Below, one piece after another: positions 1-8,855 of a DNA stretch of 64,000 nt; the stretch's first letter is position 1, and every line of letters begins with the position of its first letter. The stretch lies in assembly GCA_964343305.1 (NCBI GenBank), contig CAYFJO010000004.1:1-64000 (forward strand), in the 5' to 3' direction. The position numbers were made by a program, and so were the translations under genes. The stretch comes from CAYFJO01 sp964343305 (lineage in GTDB: Bacteria > Planctomycetota > Planctomycetia > Pirellulales > Pirellulaceae). Below the pieces are notes generated by a model that had not been told where the DNA came from, searched no databases, and saw only the letters and a program-made list of their open reading frames with translations.

Positions 1-15
1 GGCGACGTCCAAGAC

Positions 16-36
16 CCCTCGCTTGCGCGTCGGGTT
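16..36 (+). repeat. Single arm of dispersed repeat family A
   Basis: A GC-rich 21-mer with core CTCGCTTGCGCGTCGGG that recurs, complete or as an inverted pair, near 15824-15869, 27172-27192 and 30331-30395. A degenerate partner (CCGCGTTAGCGCG) lies at 47-59. It sits just beyond the stop codon of the minus-strand gene at 96-1571. Confidence 0.6.
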
Positions 37-95
37 GGTGAATAATCCGCGTTAGCGCGTTCGGCTTAACAAGCACACGCTTTCGTGGTTTCGTG

Positions 96-1571
96 TCAAA
101 ACCGCCGTTGAAACTGCACGTTGTATTCGAAATCAAAAGCCTTGTTGTCGCCGCCGGACAGCGGAATGATGAGGCCGTTGATGATCATCCAATTGTTCAT
201 CTCGGCAGCCGTGCCCATCGACAAATTGACGATGTCGTTGCGGTTTGCCCCATTGCCCACCATGATGTTGACCGGCAAATCGATCGCTCCACCGAATTGA
301 TCGACCGTGTATTTCAGCAGTTCCGCCTCGTGGACCTTTGCGTTTTGCAGAGTGGTTGTGTAGTGGAGTTCAAGCAGCGTTGCCAGACGCTGCAACCACA
401 TCGAATCGGGATTCTGATAGACCCAATAACCAATTCCCAAATTCAGTCGCATCAAGGTTTGTTGAATGAGCTGCGCGGCCTCGTCCGCGTCGACCGCGAT
501 GCTTTCACGAGGGACGAAGGTGCCTGCCGTGAAAGTGTCAATTGTCCCAGAGGAAGTGATGTGACCTCTCGCCGAGTTCGCGGCGATATCGAATTGCAAA
601 AAGCCCTGATGAAAGAAGCGGTCATTCGGCACCCATATCCAGGCAAGGAACGGCGAAACATTGACGGTTTCGTTTCTGACATGGACGTCAAAATCGAGAT
701 CGGAAAAGGCGTGAAGACCGGGAGTTCCTTCGATGATGATAAGGCCGCCATTGATTTCACCGTCGACGACTACATCGTTCGCCGTTGGCAGTGTGACGCC
801 GAAACCCGTGGACACCAGGAAGCGATCATTTTGATACAGCAATGTTTTCGCAACGATCGAAATGTTGCCAAATTCACCGTCTCGATCAGTTAACGGCAAG
901 GTATCGCGCGCGGGTGTGACTGAATCGAAGATGACGTCCATGCGGGAACCCAACTCGCGCGACATGGGAATGCGTGTTTCGATGGAAACACCGCCATTGA
1001 GGATCGTTTGTTCGACACCGTATGTGAATCGATCGATGTTCAGATTGCTGACGAATTGAAAATTGCCGCCAATTCGAAAGATGCGAGTTTTCGTGACGTC
1101 GTGAAAATGGCGGTAGCTCAGATAGGTGCGGTTCTGAAGCAGCGCCGTGTTGTTTTCCGAAATGTTCAGCCGACTGCACGCCAAAATGGGATGCTCGACG
1201 ATGGCGTCTGTTTGTCCCATGAAGGACACCGAAGAGCACGACCCGGCTGCGGAATCACCGATCATAAAAGGCACGGTTGCCAACGTCAGAAACGCTGCGT
1301 TACGCGCGGCCGGCGAAGTCGCGGGAGTGCGCGGAATTCGCGGAGCACGAGGCGGTCGTGGCAATGGCCGTCGGGGAAGCGGTGGGCGAGGCAGCGTTGG
1401 TTGTTCCGGTGGTTGTGGGAGCGGAATCGGTTGCTCCGCACGTGGCTGAGTCAATTGAGAATCGAACGACGCGGCATAGCGAACCAGCGGACGCTCGGTT
1501 TGCGCGCCCGCGGAACCGACGCTGGCGATCAGGATGACCCAACAGGTTGTGACGATTGTGCTACGCCGCAC
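96..1571 (-). CDS. Secreted outer-membrane-type protein with a proline-rich N-terminus
   Basis: A 491-residue protein starting at GTG, eight bases after a strong GAGGAG ribosome site. Residues 1-23 form a signal peptide (hydrophobic core ending SAGAQ). Residues about 45-85 are rich in Pro and Arg (repeats of PLPRPP type) and probably form a wall- or periplasm-spanning linker. The remainder has alternating beta-strand patterns and ends in Phe (VQFQRRF), as many outer-membrane barrels do. I know of no assigned function; similar proteins occur in planctomycetes. It is divergent from the inverse-autotransporter-like gene at 1841 across a 269-bp gap, so a shared control region is possible. The surface or outer-membrane role is inferred from composition only. 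Confidence 0.7.
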   Translation of the reverse strand: MRRSTIVTTCWVILIASVGSAGAQTERPLVRYAASFDSQLTQPRAEQPIPLPQPPEQPTLPRPPLPRRPLPRPPRAPRIPRTPATSPAARNAAFLTLATVPFMIGDSAAGSCSSVSFMGQTDAIVEHPILACSRLNISENNTALLQNRTYLSYRHFHDVTKTRIFRIGGNFQFVSNLNIDRFTYGVEQTILNGGVSIETRIPMSRELGSRMDVIFDSVTPARDTLPLTDRDGEFGNISIVAKTLLYQNDRFLVSTGFGVTLPTANDVVVDGEINGGLIIIEGTPGLHAFSDLDFDVHVRNETVNVSPFLAWIWVPNDRFFHQGFLQFDIAANSARGHITSSGTIDTFTAGTFVPRESIAVDADEAAQLIQQTLMRLNLGIGYWVYQNPDSMWLQRLATLLELHYTTTLQNAKVHEAELLKYTVDQFGGAIDLPVNIMVGNGANRNDIVNLSMGTAAEMNNWMIINGLIIPLSGGDNKAFDFEYNVQFQRRF

Positions 1572-1840
1572 GGTTTGCTCCTCAAGTGCGCACGTTCGTT
1601 AAGACATCGCTTGCATCGGCAGTAGCATGTGTAGGTCGTTAGCGGGAGAAATCGATCGCATGCCGTTTTCGCAATTCTTGCATCCGTGCGGTTTTGCAAC
1701 CCATATCACCTTTGTTGTTGGACCATCCGACACAAACGTGGCAAACGCAACATTGGCGGGCCGCATGTAGTTGATTCTCGGAACTCGCCGAGAGTAACGA
1801 TATCGATGTTTGTTCGCCTTTTGGGCAACGCAAGGATGAT

Positions 1841-3889
1841 ATGATGCAAGGACGATGTCTGCTCTTTCCGGCGATTGTGATCGGCGTCTTAAGCGTCGTC
1901 GCACAATCCGCATCATCGGAAGAAGTGGCCGTTGCCGGATCCTTGGAATTACTGTCACGATTGAACGACGTGGAAACGGCGATCCAGCGCTTGGATATGC
2001 GCTACGACGAGTTGTCACGGTTGCCGGCCACCCAGATTGAACCGAACAGCGACTCGTTGGAAGCGATCCGTCACGATCTTTGCTGTCTGTGGAATACCCA
2101 GCCGATTTGGCAACCCTATTTTCAAGCTTCGTTTCGAGGTGGTGGAATTCGGGAAATCGGACGCGGCGATTTGTTTGTGCCGTTGGCCTGGAACGATTAC
2201 CAGTTGCTGTTTGCCGATGTGCGCGGCCAGACATCGGACAATGGTCATCACGAAGGCAACTTCGGGTTGGCCTATCGCCAGTTGCTGTCGTCCGATTGGA
2301 TTGTGGGGGCGTATGCGTTTTACGACGTGCGAGAATCGGCGCTGGGGAACCACTTCGACCAGATCACGTTTGGCCTGGAAGCGATGAACCTCGATTGGGA
2401 CGTGCGAGCCAATGCTTATCTGCCCGATACAACGGCGGCCCAACCGGCCGGTGCGCCGACCGCGGTGATTTCCGGCGGCACGATTGTTGTCCGCACGGGC
2501 GAAGAGCGCGCGTATTGGGGAATGGACGTTGAGTTTGGCCGACTGCTTTACGCGATGCGCGGTCCGCTTGATGGCGAAGTGCGAGCGTTTCTTGGCGGTT
2601 ATTTTTTTAACAACTCAGCACCTGGCTTTGAGAACATCGCGGGACCGCGGGCGCGATTGGAAACGCGTGTGTACGACTTGCCAGTTCTCGGTGAAGGATC
2701 TCGCTTGACGGCCGGCGCCGACTACCAATACGACTCGGTGCGTGGCAGTCAAATGGATGCGTCTTTGTTGGTGCGAATTCCGTTCGGACCCCGGCCAGGA
2801 TATCGACTCAGTCTGCTGCGGCGCCGCATGGTCGATCGAATCGTGCGGGACGTGGACATCATCGTCAACAATCAATCGGTGGATCAGCCGGCGAACTTTG
2901 CCGGCACCACGCGGCGGATTCGCTCGGCGCGTGTGGTGGATTCCAGTGACACGCTCGACACGGAAGTTACGGCGGCTGGCGAGGACAGCGTGGTTGTGAT
3001 TGACGGAAGCGCGGGCACGGTGACCACGTCAACCGTGGCGATCCTCGAATCGGGACAAGCGGTCGTTGGAGGCGGCTCGACGCTAGAAGTCACCGGGCGG
3101 ATCACAGGCACCCGCGCCACATTTGCCGCTCCCGGCACGCGGCCAATCATTCATGGCACGGATTCGCTTGAAGACATCTTCGATCTCGCCGACGACTCTC
3201 AAATCCGAAACCTCGATATCAAGGGTGGTTTCGACGCCGTTTTTGGTGACGGTGTAACTGGCGTTGTCGTCGCCGACAATTCGATCATTGGCGCGGCGGA
3301 CGACGGCATCGACCTCAATGGCACGAGCAGCGGGAGTGTTCTGCGAAATTCTCTTACCGGAAATGACGGAAGCGGATTCGAATTCAGCACTTTCAGCGGC
3401 ACGGTCAATGAAAACATCGCGATGTCTAACGATGTCGATGGATTTGGTGGTTTGGCAGCAACGTTTACAAGCGGCACTTTTGCGGAGAACACGGCTACCA
3501 ATAACGGCGATGATGGTTTCGACTTCACCACGTTTACAGGCGGGCTATTCGACAGCAACGTTGCGTCGGACAATAGCAGCTATGGATTTGAATTCAGTGG
3601 CATATCGGGTGGGATTTTGAGTCGCAACAGCGCGACAGACAATCTCGCTGATGGGTTCCATGTATTTGCCTCGAGTGGCGGATTTTCGGCTGGAACGATG
3701 ACCAATAATTTTGCGGCACGTAATACTGCTGATGGATTTGACGTAGACGGTTTCTCTGGAACGGCGCTGTTTGAGTTAAACAACTCAGTCAGCAACGGTG
3801 ACTTGGGATACGAGTTTACCGGAGCAGGTGGCACTGCCAGTGGAAACACGGGACACAGTAACACCAGCGGTGGCGACACCTTTCCGTAA
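1841..3889 (+). CDS. Inverse-autotransporter-like protein: N-terminal barrel, C-terminal beta-helix passenger
   Basis: 682 residues, preceded by AAGGA five bases before the ATG. A signal peptide (residues 1-26) is followed by a short coiled coil (about 30-60). Residues about 85-330 alternate like a beta-barrel and carry motifs of the intimin/invasin inverse-autotransporter barrel (FGLAYRQLL, VGAYAFYDVRES, WDVRANAYLP). After a linker, residues about 375-680 form short repeats rich in Gly, Asp and Asn (DGIDLNGTSSGSVLRNSLTG, DGFDFTTFTGGLFDSNVASD), typical of a right-handed parallel beta-helix. Barrel first and passenger last is the inverse (type Ve) order. Known passengers are mostly Ig-like, so the beta-helix is unusual. 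A surface adhesin or polysaccharide-binding role is plausible but not shown. Confidence 0.75.
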   Translation: MMQGRCLLFPAIVIGVLSVVAQSASSEEVAVAGSLELLSRLNDVETAIQRLDMRYDELSRLPATQIEPNSDSLEAIRHDLCCLWNTQPIWQPYFQASFRGGGIREIGRGDLFVPLAWNDYQLLFADVRGQTSDNGHHEGNFGLAYRQLLSSDWIVGAYAFYDVRESALGNHFDQITFGLEAMNLDWDVRANAYLPDTTAAQPAGAPTAVISGGTIVVRTGEERAYWGMDVEFGRLLYAMRGPLDGEVRAFLGGYFFNNSAPGFENIAGPRARLETRVYDLPVLGEGSRLTAGADYQYDSVRGSQMDASLLVRIPFGPRPGYRLSLLRRRMVDRIVRDVDIIVNNQSVDQPANFAGTTRRIRSARVVDSSDTLDTEVTAAGEDSVVVIDGSAGTVTTSTVAILESGQAVVGGGSTLEVTGRITGTRATFAAPGTRPIIHGTDSLEDIFDLADDSQIRNLDIKGGFDAVFGDGVTGVVVADNSIIGAADDGIDLNGTSSGSVLRNSLTGNDGSGFEFSTFSGTVNENIAMSNDVDGFGGLAATFTSGTFAENTATNNGDDGFDFTTFTGGLFDSNVASDNSSYGFEFSGISGGILSRNSATDNLADGFHVFASSGGFSAGTMTNNFAARNTADGFDVDGFSGTALFELNNSVSNGDLGYEFTGAGGTASGNTGHSNTSGGDTFP

Positions 3890-3897
3890 TGACTCAA

Positions 3898-6675
3898 TCA
3901 GTCCGCTGGATCGTCTGCACGCGTGAGTAGCGTTTGCGTTTCCTCCAGCGATTTTTTGTAATCTTCGCTGTTGGGAAATTCCGAAGCTAATCCCGCCAAG
4001 ATGGTTTTTGCAACGTTCAGATTGTCGGCCGCCGTGCGCTTGTCGCCTTGATCCAAATAGATCTCGCCGATTTTTTTTAGCGACACTCCATAGTCGCGTC
4101 GATGCGCGGGAACACTGGGCTGTTGCTCGGCGAGTAGAAGCAGCAAGTCGGCCGCCGCGCTGAACGACTCAAGTGCCAATTGCGGTTGCTTCATCAGGCG
4201 TTGCAACTCGCCCATGTTCATGAAAATGGCCGCGAGACGTGCGCGGAACTCCAGCACGTTGGGATTGCGCGCTGCCAAGACTTCCAATTGAAGACGCGCC
4301 TGCTCATAAAGCCCCAAGCCTCGTTCCGGTTCCGATCTCGCCACGCGATCGCCCAGCAGTGCGTAGCAGCGGGCCAGTCGGTTTTGATTGGCCAAGTCGT
4401 TGGGATCCTTGGCCACGACTTTTTCGAAAACGCCGATCGCCAGCTTGATGTACTTCTCCGCCCGGTCCGTTTCACCGTCATCGCGGCAAAACAGAGCCAG
4501 GTCGAAATAGCCTTTGCCCAGGTCACGTTGCAGCTTGATGTCGTCATGCTTTTTGAGTTGTTTCAGGCGAATGTTCTGAGCGAGATCCAGCTTGGCATAT
4601 GCTTCTTCTTTCTGTCCTTGAAGGTGCTGGATCAGGCCAATGTTCATGTGGCTGTTGGCCAACTTGCGTTGATACTCGTGATTCTTGGGATGCTTGTCGA
4701 CGAGGCGTTGCCGCAGTTTGAACGCTTCGAGGTACTCGGCCAAGGCTTCCCCGTGCCGTTCGATCTTTTGCAAGGCACGCCCGATTGCATTGATCGTGTT
4801 GCTCAGGGCGTACAGCCGATCCAGATCATCCGGCTGTATCTTCAGCAAGGCGGACTGTTGCCGCCGTGCCTCGCGATAAGATGGCAATGCTTCGTGCGGC
4901 GTACGGATCTCTTCGTTGATCAGGCCGATGTGATAGTGTGCCGAAGCGACCTCGCGTTGCAGTTCTTGTTTTTCGCAATGGTCCGCCAGGAACTGCTGAT
5001 AGTACTTCAACGACAATTCGCGCAGCTTGCGACGCAGCGGTTGCATGCCAGCCTGGTTGAGCAGCGTGTCTTCGCTGACGTGGACGAAAAACTCGTCGAC
5101 AGCGCCGCGAGCTTGCTGGAAATACTTGGTCGCGAGACGGTAGTTTTCCAACGCTTCTCGTTTCGCAGATTCTTCGCGACGACGCGCAGCCCCCAAAAAG
5201 ATGGCGGCAACAATCGATGCGATCAGCGCGACAACGATTGCCGCGGAAATGCCGACGACGGCCGCCTGGTGTCGGCGCATCCAGCGGCGAGTTCGAATCC
5301 ACCAAGGTTCCTGCCACGCGGTGACAGGTTCGTCGGCGAGATAGTGTTCGACGTCATCGGCAAGTTGCCTGGCCGACTGGTATCGTTCGTCGCGGTTGAG
5401 TGCCATCGCCTTCAGACAGATGGCTTCCATCGGCTGGGCGATGTGGCTGTCGAATGTTCTGGGTCGGTGCGGGCGGCTTTCGCGAACTTTTCGCAAAACC
5501 TCTGGCGTCGAGCGCCCTTCGAAGGGAAGATGGCCTGTCAACAATTGATAAAGAATCACGCCGAGCGAGAAAAGATCACTTTGCTGATCGACCCGTTTCG
5601 TATCACCGCTGGCCTGCTCGGGCGACATGTAGGCGGGCGTTCCTTGGATGGCTCCGTGTCGCGTTTCGTCGACCTTCGTGTCGCCCAGCACGTCGATGAT
5701 CGAAGTATCCATTGGCGAATCGGCGTCGTCCAATTGCTTGGCCAATCCCCAGTCCAGAATCACCGTTTCGCCGAAGTCTCCCAAAATGATGTTTGACGGC
5801 TTCAAATCGCGATGAATCACTTCCTGGGCGTGCACGTATTGCATCGTCCGCACGATCGACAAGTAAGCGTGCAACAGCCGCAATTCTTCAACCGAACGAT
5901 CTCCGTTGGCTGCCGGTTCTTGATGAAACTCTCGAAGGACGTCGAACAACGTTTTGCCTTCGACCAGTTTCATCGTGTAGTACGGTTGATCGCTGTGCAG
6001 CGTGCTTAAGTCGTGGACCGGAACGACGCCGGGATGCTCCAGACGGGCCGTGATTCGCGCCTCGTTCAGAAAGCGGCGACGGATCTGTTCGTTGGATGCG
6101 GTCCGATATTTCAGTTGTTTCACAGCCACCTTGCGGCCCAGTTTGGGATCCTCCGCCTGCCAAACGACCCCAAAGCCTCCTCGCCCTTTTTCGCCAGCAA
6201 TTCGATAGCGATCGACGGTATCGGGCACGCCATCGATTTTCGGAGCCAGCGGCTTTTCGGGCAACGCTTTTTCCAATATGTCGACCGAGGTCACATGATC
6301 GGGAAATCGCTGTTGGTACTCGGCCGACGAGGGGCGGTCTCCGTATCGATGGCGCACATAGAATTCCTGCTTGACCAGCCGGACGACGATGCTCTGGTCG
6401 TTCAACTGGGCGAAGCGATCGAGATACTCTTCGACTCGCGGCGGCTGGGCCAACGTTTCCGCGGCGACGTCCTGATCGTCATTGGCTTGCTGCCAGGCCG
6501 CTCGCCACGCGTACTCCAGTTCCAAGTGAACCAATTCTTCCAGCGTGCCCAAGAAACGAGGGTCGTCTTCGGTCGGCAAGTTCTCTTCGATGACCGGAGT
6601 CTTGCCGCTTTCCCAAGCCGATTCGAATTGCTCGCGTCGCGTCTCGTCGACGGAACGCAGATTGGTATCACTCAT
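3898..6675 (-). CDS. Membrane Ser/Thr protein kinase with C-terminal TPR-like repeats
   Basis: 925 residues. Residues 1-150 are an acidic helical N-terminus. The Hanks-type kinase domain spans about 155-445: a Gly-rich loop (GEKGRGGFGVVW), VAVK with Lys186, the catalytic loop HRDLKPSN (Asp290), DWG in place of DFG (Asp308) and the APE-region motif GTPAYMSPEQA. A membrane segment follows at about 471-496, then repeated helical pairs of TPR type to the C-terminus. This puts the kinase in the cytoplasm and the TPR-like region outside the membrane. In planctomycetes such kinases often lie beside ECF sigma factors, and one is encoded upstream on the same strand (10565-11137). Its stop lies 8 bp from the stop of the convergent gene at 1841-3889. 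Confidence 0.95.
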   Translation of the reverse strand: MSDTNLRSVDETRREQFESAWESGKTPVIEENLPTEDDPRFLGTLEELVHLELEYAWRAAWQQANDDQDVAAETLAQPPRVEEYLDRFAQLNDQSIVVRLVKQEFYVRHRYGDRPSSAEYQQRFPDHVTSVDILEKALPEKPLAPKIDGVPDTVDRYRIAGEKGRGGFGVVWQAEDPKLGRKVAVKQLKYRTASNEQIRRRFLNEARITARLEHPGVVPVHDLSTLHSDQPYYTMKLVEGKTLFDVLREFHQEPAANGDRSVEELRLLHAYLSIVRTMQYVHAQEVIHRDLKPSNIILGDFGETVILDWGLAKQLDDADSPMDTSIIDVLGDTKVDETRHGAIQGTPAYMSPEQASGDTKRVDQQSDLFSLGVILYQLLTGHLPFEGRSTPEVLRKVRESRPHRPRTFDSHIAQPMEAICLKAMALNRDERYQSARQLADDVEHYLADEPVTAWQEPWWIRTRRWMRRHQAAVVGISAAIVVALIASIVAAIFLGAARRREESAKREALENYRLATKYFQQARGAVDEFFVHVSEDTLLNQAGMQPLRRKLRELSLKYYQQFLADHCEKQELQREVASAHYHIGLINEEIRTPHEALPSYREARRQQSALLKIQPDDLDRLYALSNTINAIGRALQKIERHGEALAEYLEAFKLRQRLVDKHPKNHEYQRKLANSHMNIGLIQHLQGQKEEAYAKLDLAQNIRLKQLKKHDDIKLQRDLGKGYFDLALFCRDDGETDRAEKYIKLAIGVFEKVVAKDPNDLANQNRLARCYALLGDRVARSEPERGLGLYEQARLQLEVLAARNPNVLEFRARLAAIFMNMGELQRLMKQPQLALESFSAAADLLLLLAEQQPSVPAHRRDYGVSLKKIGEIYLDQGDKRTAADNLNVAKTILAGLASEFPNSEDYKKSLEETQTLLTRADDPAD

Positions 6676-6752
6676 CGCTTCCTACTCAAAGACGTTTGCA
6701 TCATTGTATCACGAACTTTGTCCGAGACATGAATCGACCGGCTGCGACCTTC

Positions 6753-7015
6753 GTTATCGCTTCGCAACGCTGCGACCAAGATGGCTCAGAATGCGTTTGC
6801 GCTCCTTGATATAGCATGCGTAGCCAGGCCGCAGGCGAATTGCTTCGTCGATATCCGGCACGGCACCCGCCGCGTCTCCCAGGTCCGTTCTGATGCAAGC
6901 ACGCAGCGCCAGAAACTGCGTCGCCCACAATCGATTGCTTTGCTCGCTCGTTAAGATAAACTCGGTGACTTTCTGGTCACTGAGCACTTCAATGGCTCGG
7001 TTGATGTATTGGACA
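6753..7015 (-). pseudogene. Duplicated 3' fragment of the trypsin-like protease gene
   Basis: These 263 bases match 8593-8855 in the same orientation with eight substitutions by eye (about 97% identity) and no gaps. They encode the last 87 codons of the protease at 8594-10390, with the same stop codon at 6754-6756. There is no signal peptide, catalytic residue or credible start, although an internal ATG at 6987 leaves a 77-codon ORF. The copy lies between the kinase start and repeat family B. It is probably a remnant of the event that placed the islet 7016-8592 between protease and kinase. Confidence 0.9.
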
Positions 7016-7021
7016 GGAAAT

Positions 7022-7058
7022 GGGGTGGGGGCTCGTTTTAAAAACGAGACCCGACCCC
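7022..7058. repeat. Inverted repeat, family B (GGGTCTCGTTTT type)
   Basis: Arms 7022-7039 and 7041-7058 are near-perfect reverse complements (GGGGTGGGGGCTCGTTTT against AAAACGAGACCCGACCCC). A second, more exact copy is at 7522-7566. The pair lies at one end and inside the islet bounded by the 263-bp direct repeats. Confidence 0.8.
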
Positions 7059-7167
7059 GTTTCTTCGTCGTCTGATGATCACGCCAAACGCTTTGATATC
7101 AAGTGGGATCCCGATAACATTGACGTAGTAGAAAGCGGTTAGAAATATCTGGAATGAGCTGAATAGA

Positions 7168-7428
7168 ATGCAATCCCGTTATCGATACATTGTTGTCGCT
7201 GCTATCGTTCTCTTAAGCGTCGCGATTAACCATATTGCTAAAGGGGTATGGGGAAGAACAGGGCAAATCCTGGCAGTTACAGTTGCATGCATGGCATTCT
7301 TGGTTGTGTGGATTATGGCGCAACTAGCTGAGCGTTTTGAGAAGAAAAGCCAAGAGGATCTTAAATCGATCAAGGCGGAACTCGAAGCAGAGGAAGAAAA
7401 GTCACGTCCATCATCAAAGAGCGAGTAA
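7168..7428 (+). CDS. Small two-helix membrane protein, unknown function
   Basis: 86 residues. Two hydrophobic segments at about 8-24 and 32-52 are followed by a charged tail (about 53-86) rich in Glu and Lys and probably helical (LKSIKAELEAEEEKS). I do not recognise a family. It is the only plus-strand gene in the islet between the 263-bp direct repeats. The upstream sequence has no strong ribosome site, so the start is likely but not certain. Composition and membrane pattern favour a real gene over chance. Confidence 0.5.
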   Translation: MQSRYRYIVVAAIVLLSVAINHIAKGVWGRTGQILAVTVACMAFLVVWIMAQLAERFEKKSQEDLKSIKAELEAEEEKSRPSSKSE

Positions 7429-7521
7429 TAAGAATGGAAACGTAATCAAGTGTTTTTCCGGGTGCGCCCCCCCCCACGGAAAGCGCGCGACGATCACGTA
7501 TGACGCTACGGGGAGCGGAAC

Positions 7522-7566
7522 AAACGGGGTCGGGTCTCGTTTTAATGATGAGACCCGACCCCGTTT
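7522..7566. repeat. Inverted repeat, family B, perfect 17-bp arms
   Basis: Arms 7522-7538 and 7550-7566 are exact reverse complements built on ACGGGGTCGGGTCTC, with an 11-base loop. The hairpin follows the small membrane gene and could act as a terminator or processing site. An immediate direct repeat CCCCGTTTCCTGGCATC is seen just after it. Confidence 0.85.
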
Positions 7567-7610
7567 CCTGGCATCCCCGTTTCCTGGCATCACACGGTTA
7601 GAACACGGTC

Positions 7611-8093
7611 TTACTGTTCCATAGCTTGACGCACTTCGAGCAAGTCAACTTTCAGTTGTGGGAACTCTCGAAGCTTGCGTTCCAGCATCGCACGAGCCTC
7701 ACCGCGATCAATGAGGTTGTTCTTGGCCAGAGCTTCGAGCGCCACGACGTGCGCCTCGTCTGCGTCGCTGCCTTCTGCGATGGCTCGCAGAGACGGCTGC
7801 AGCTTTGCCACGTGACGCCGCGGCCATTGAAGCACCAAAGTCACGATTAACCAGTACTTCCATTTCATGTCCGGCGAGGTTGTCAAAACGGAATTCACCG
7901 CTGGCAGGATCGCACCGGCGTGATCGCACAAGAATCTGGCGATGCTGTGTGCTCCCGGCCAATTATAGTCCACAAGCCAACCCAAAAGGTCCGGTAGCTC
8001 ATCCTCCGACAGTTGCGTTTTACCGTCACAGATATCCATGGCCTGCTGATGCCAAGTTGCCTTGTGACCTTTTGGATAAACGAGATTCACCAT
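7611..8093 (-). CDS. DUF5071-like protein
   Basis: 160 residues, no signal peptide or membrane segment. The motif LPDLLGWLVDYNWPGAHSIA and the following helices resemble DUF5071, a soluble helical family of unknown function. I assign it from memory of that motif and it needs a profile search. It begins nine bases after the stop of the broken gene upstream (8103-8490) on the same strand, so the two were probably an operon. Both lie in the islet between the protease and its duplicated 3' fragment. Whether it is an immunity-type protein, as its accessory setting might suggest, is speculation. Confidence 0.65.
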   Translation of the reverse strand: MVNLVYPKGHKATWHQQAMDICDGKTQLSEDELPDLLGWLVDYNWPGAHSIARFLCDHAGAILPAVNSVLTTSPDMKWKYWLIVTLVLQWPRRHVAKLQPSLRAIAEGSDADEAHVVALEALAKNNLIDRGEARAMLERKLREFPQLKVDLLEVRQAMEQ

Positions 8094-8102
8094 ACCGTTA
8101 TC

Positions 8103-8490
8103 TTACATTCCCAGGTCGGTTCGGCGTACCTCACCAATGACCGCATCCGCTACTTCTTGCGAGAATTCGTGGTCCACTTTGTCGACCCAATCGGCCAATT
8201 GTGACGGATCCTTCGGAACGATACTGACGTGCCCCGGCTCGATATGTGGAGTAGGAACGGCCTCTGGGTTTTCTAGCTGCGACGGTATTCGTTTGGGTAA
8301 TCTCTGTGACTAATGTAATCTTGTAGGCTTTCTCGCCACGATAAACGAAAACCACCATGACAGGTAAATGTTGGGTTTCGGTCGTTCGTATCAAGCCCAC
8401 GCGAATCGCTTCGTTGCTATCGCCAACTTTCGATGGGGAAACCCTCGTGCGGACCGCTCGCGCCTGCTGTTTGGCAAACGTCTCAGCCAT
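8103..8490 (-). pseudogene. Frameshifted gene of unknown family
   Basis: The frame opening at ATG 8490 reads as ordinary protein through KAYKITLVTE, then becomes Arg/Ser/Gly-rich and unlike protein. In the frame one base over, the sequence from about 8305 down to a TAA at 8103-8105 reads naturally (PSQLENPEAVPTPHIEPGH, then DWVDKVDHEFSQEVADAVIG). A single-base frameshift near 8285-8310 therefore splits a gene of about 128 codons. It may be a true pseudogene or an assembly error. The family is not recognised. The DUF5071-like gene follows at once. Confidence 0.65.
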
Positions 8491-8540
8491 GGCTCTTGCA
8501 TCCGTCCCGTCCTATGCCACTTCGTCGGCGAATTGTCGAT

Positions 8541-8568
8541 GCCGGAACTGCGCGGAGCTTGTTCCGGC
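8541..8568. repeat. Short inverted repeat (GCCGGAAC/GTTCCGGC)
   Basis: Exact 8-bp arms at 8541-8548 and 8561-8568 enclose CGC/GCG-like inner pairing. It lies just upstream of the broken gene at 8103-8490 and beside the 3' end of the protease gene. Confidence 0.65.
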
Positions 8569-8592
8569 CTACGATTCTAAGGCCACGAAGAA

Positions 8593-8855
8593 GTTATCGC
8601 TTCGCAACGCTGCGCCCAAGATGGCTCAGAATGCGTTTGCGCTCCTTGATATAGCATGCGTAGCCAGGCCGCAGGCGAATTGCTTCGTCGATATCCGGCA
8701 CGGCACCCGCCGCGTCTCCCAGGTCCGTTCTGATGCAAGCACGCAGCGCCAGAAACTGTGCCGCCCACAATCGATTGCTTTGCTCGCTCGTTAAGATAAA
8801 ATCGGTGACTTTCTGGTCACTGAGCACGTCGATGGCCAGGTTGATGTATTGGACA
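8593..8855. repeat. 263-bp direct repeat, copy within the protease gene
   Basis: This copy of the repeat at 6753-7015 is the intact 3' end of the protease coding sequence. The left boundary falls one base outside the TAA stop codon in both copies. The repeat pair brackets the 1.58-kb islet 7016-8592. Confidence 0.9.

Noticed and set aside
93..893. 266-codon plus-strand frame at the left edge
   Set aside because: Antisense to the signal-peptide-bearing gene at 96-1571; sequence is not protein-like.
4180..5796. 538-codon plus-strand frame opposite the kinase gene
   Set aside because: It is the antisense shadow of the kinase/TPR region, with no ribosome site and no recognisable domains.
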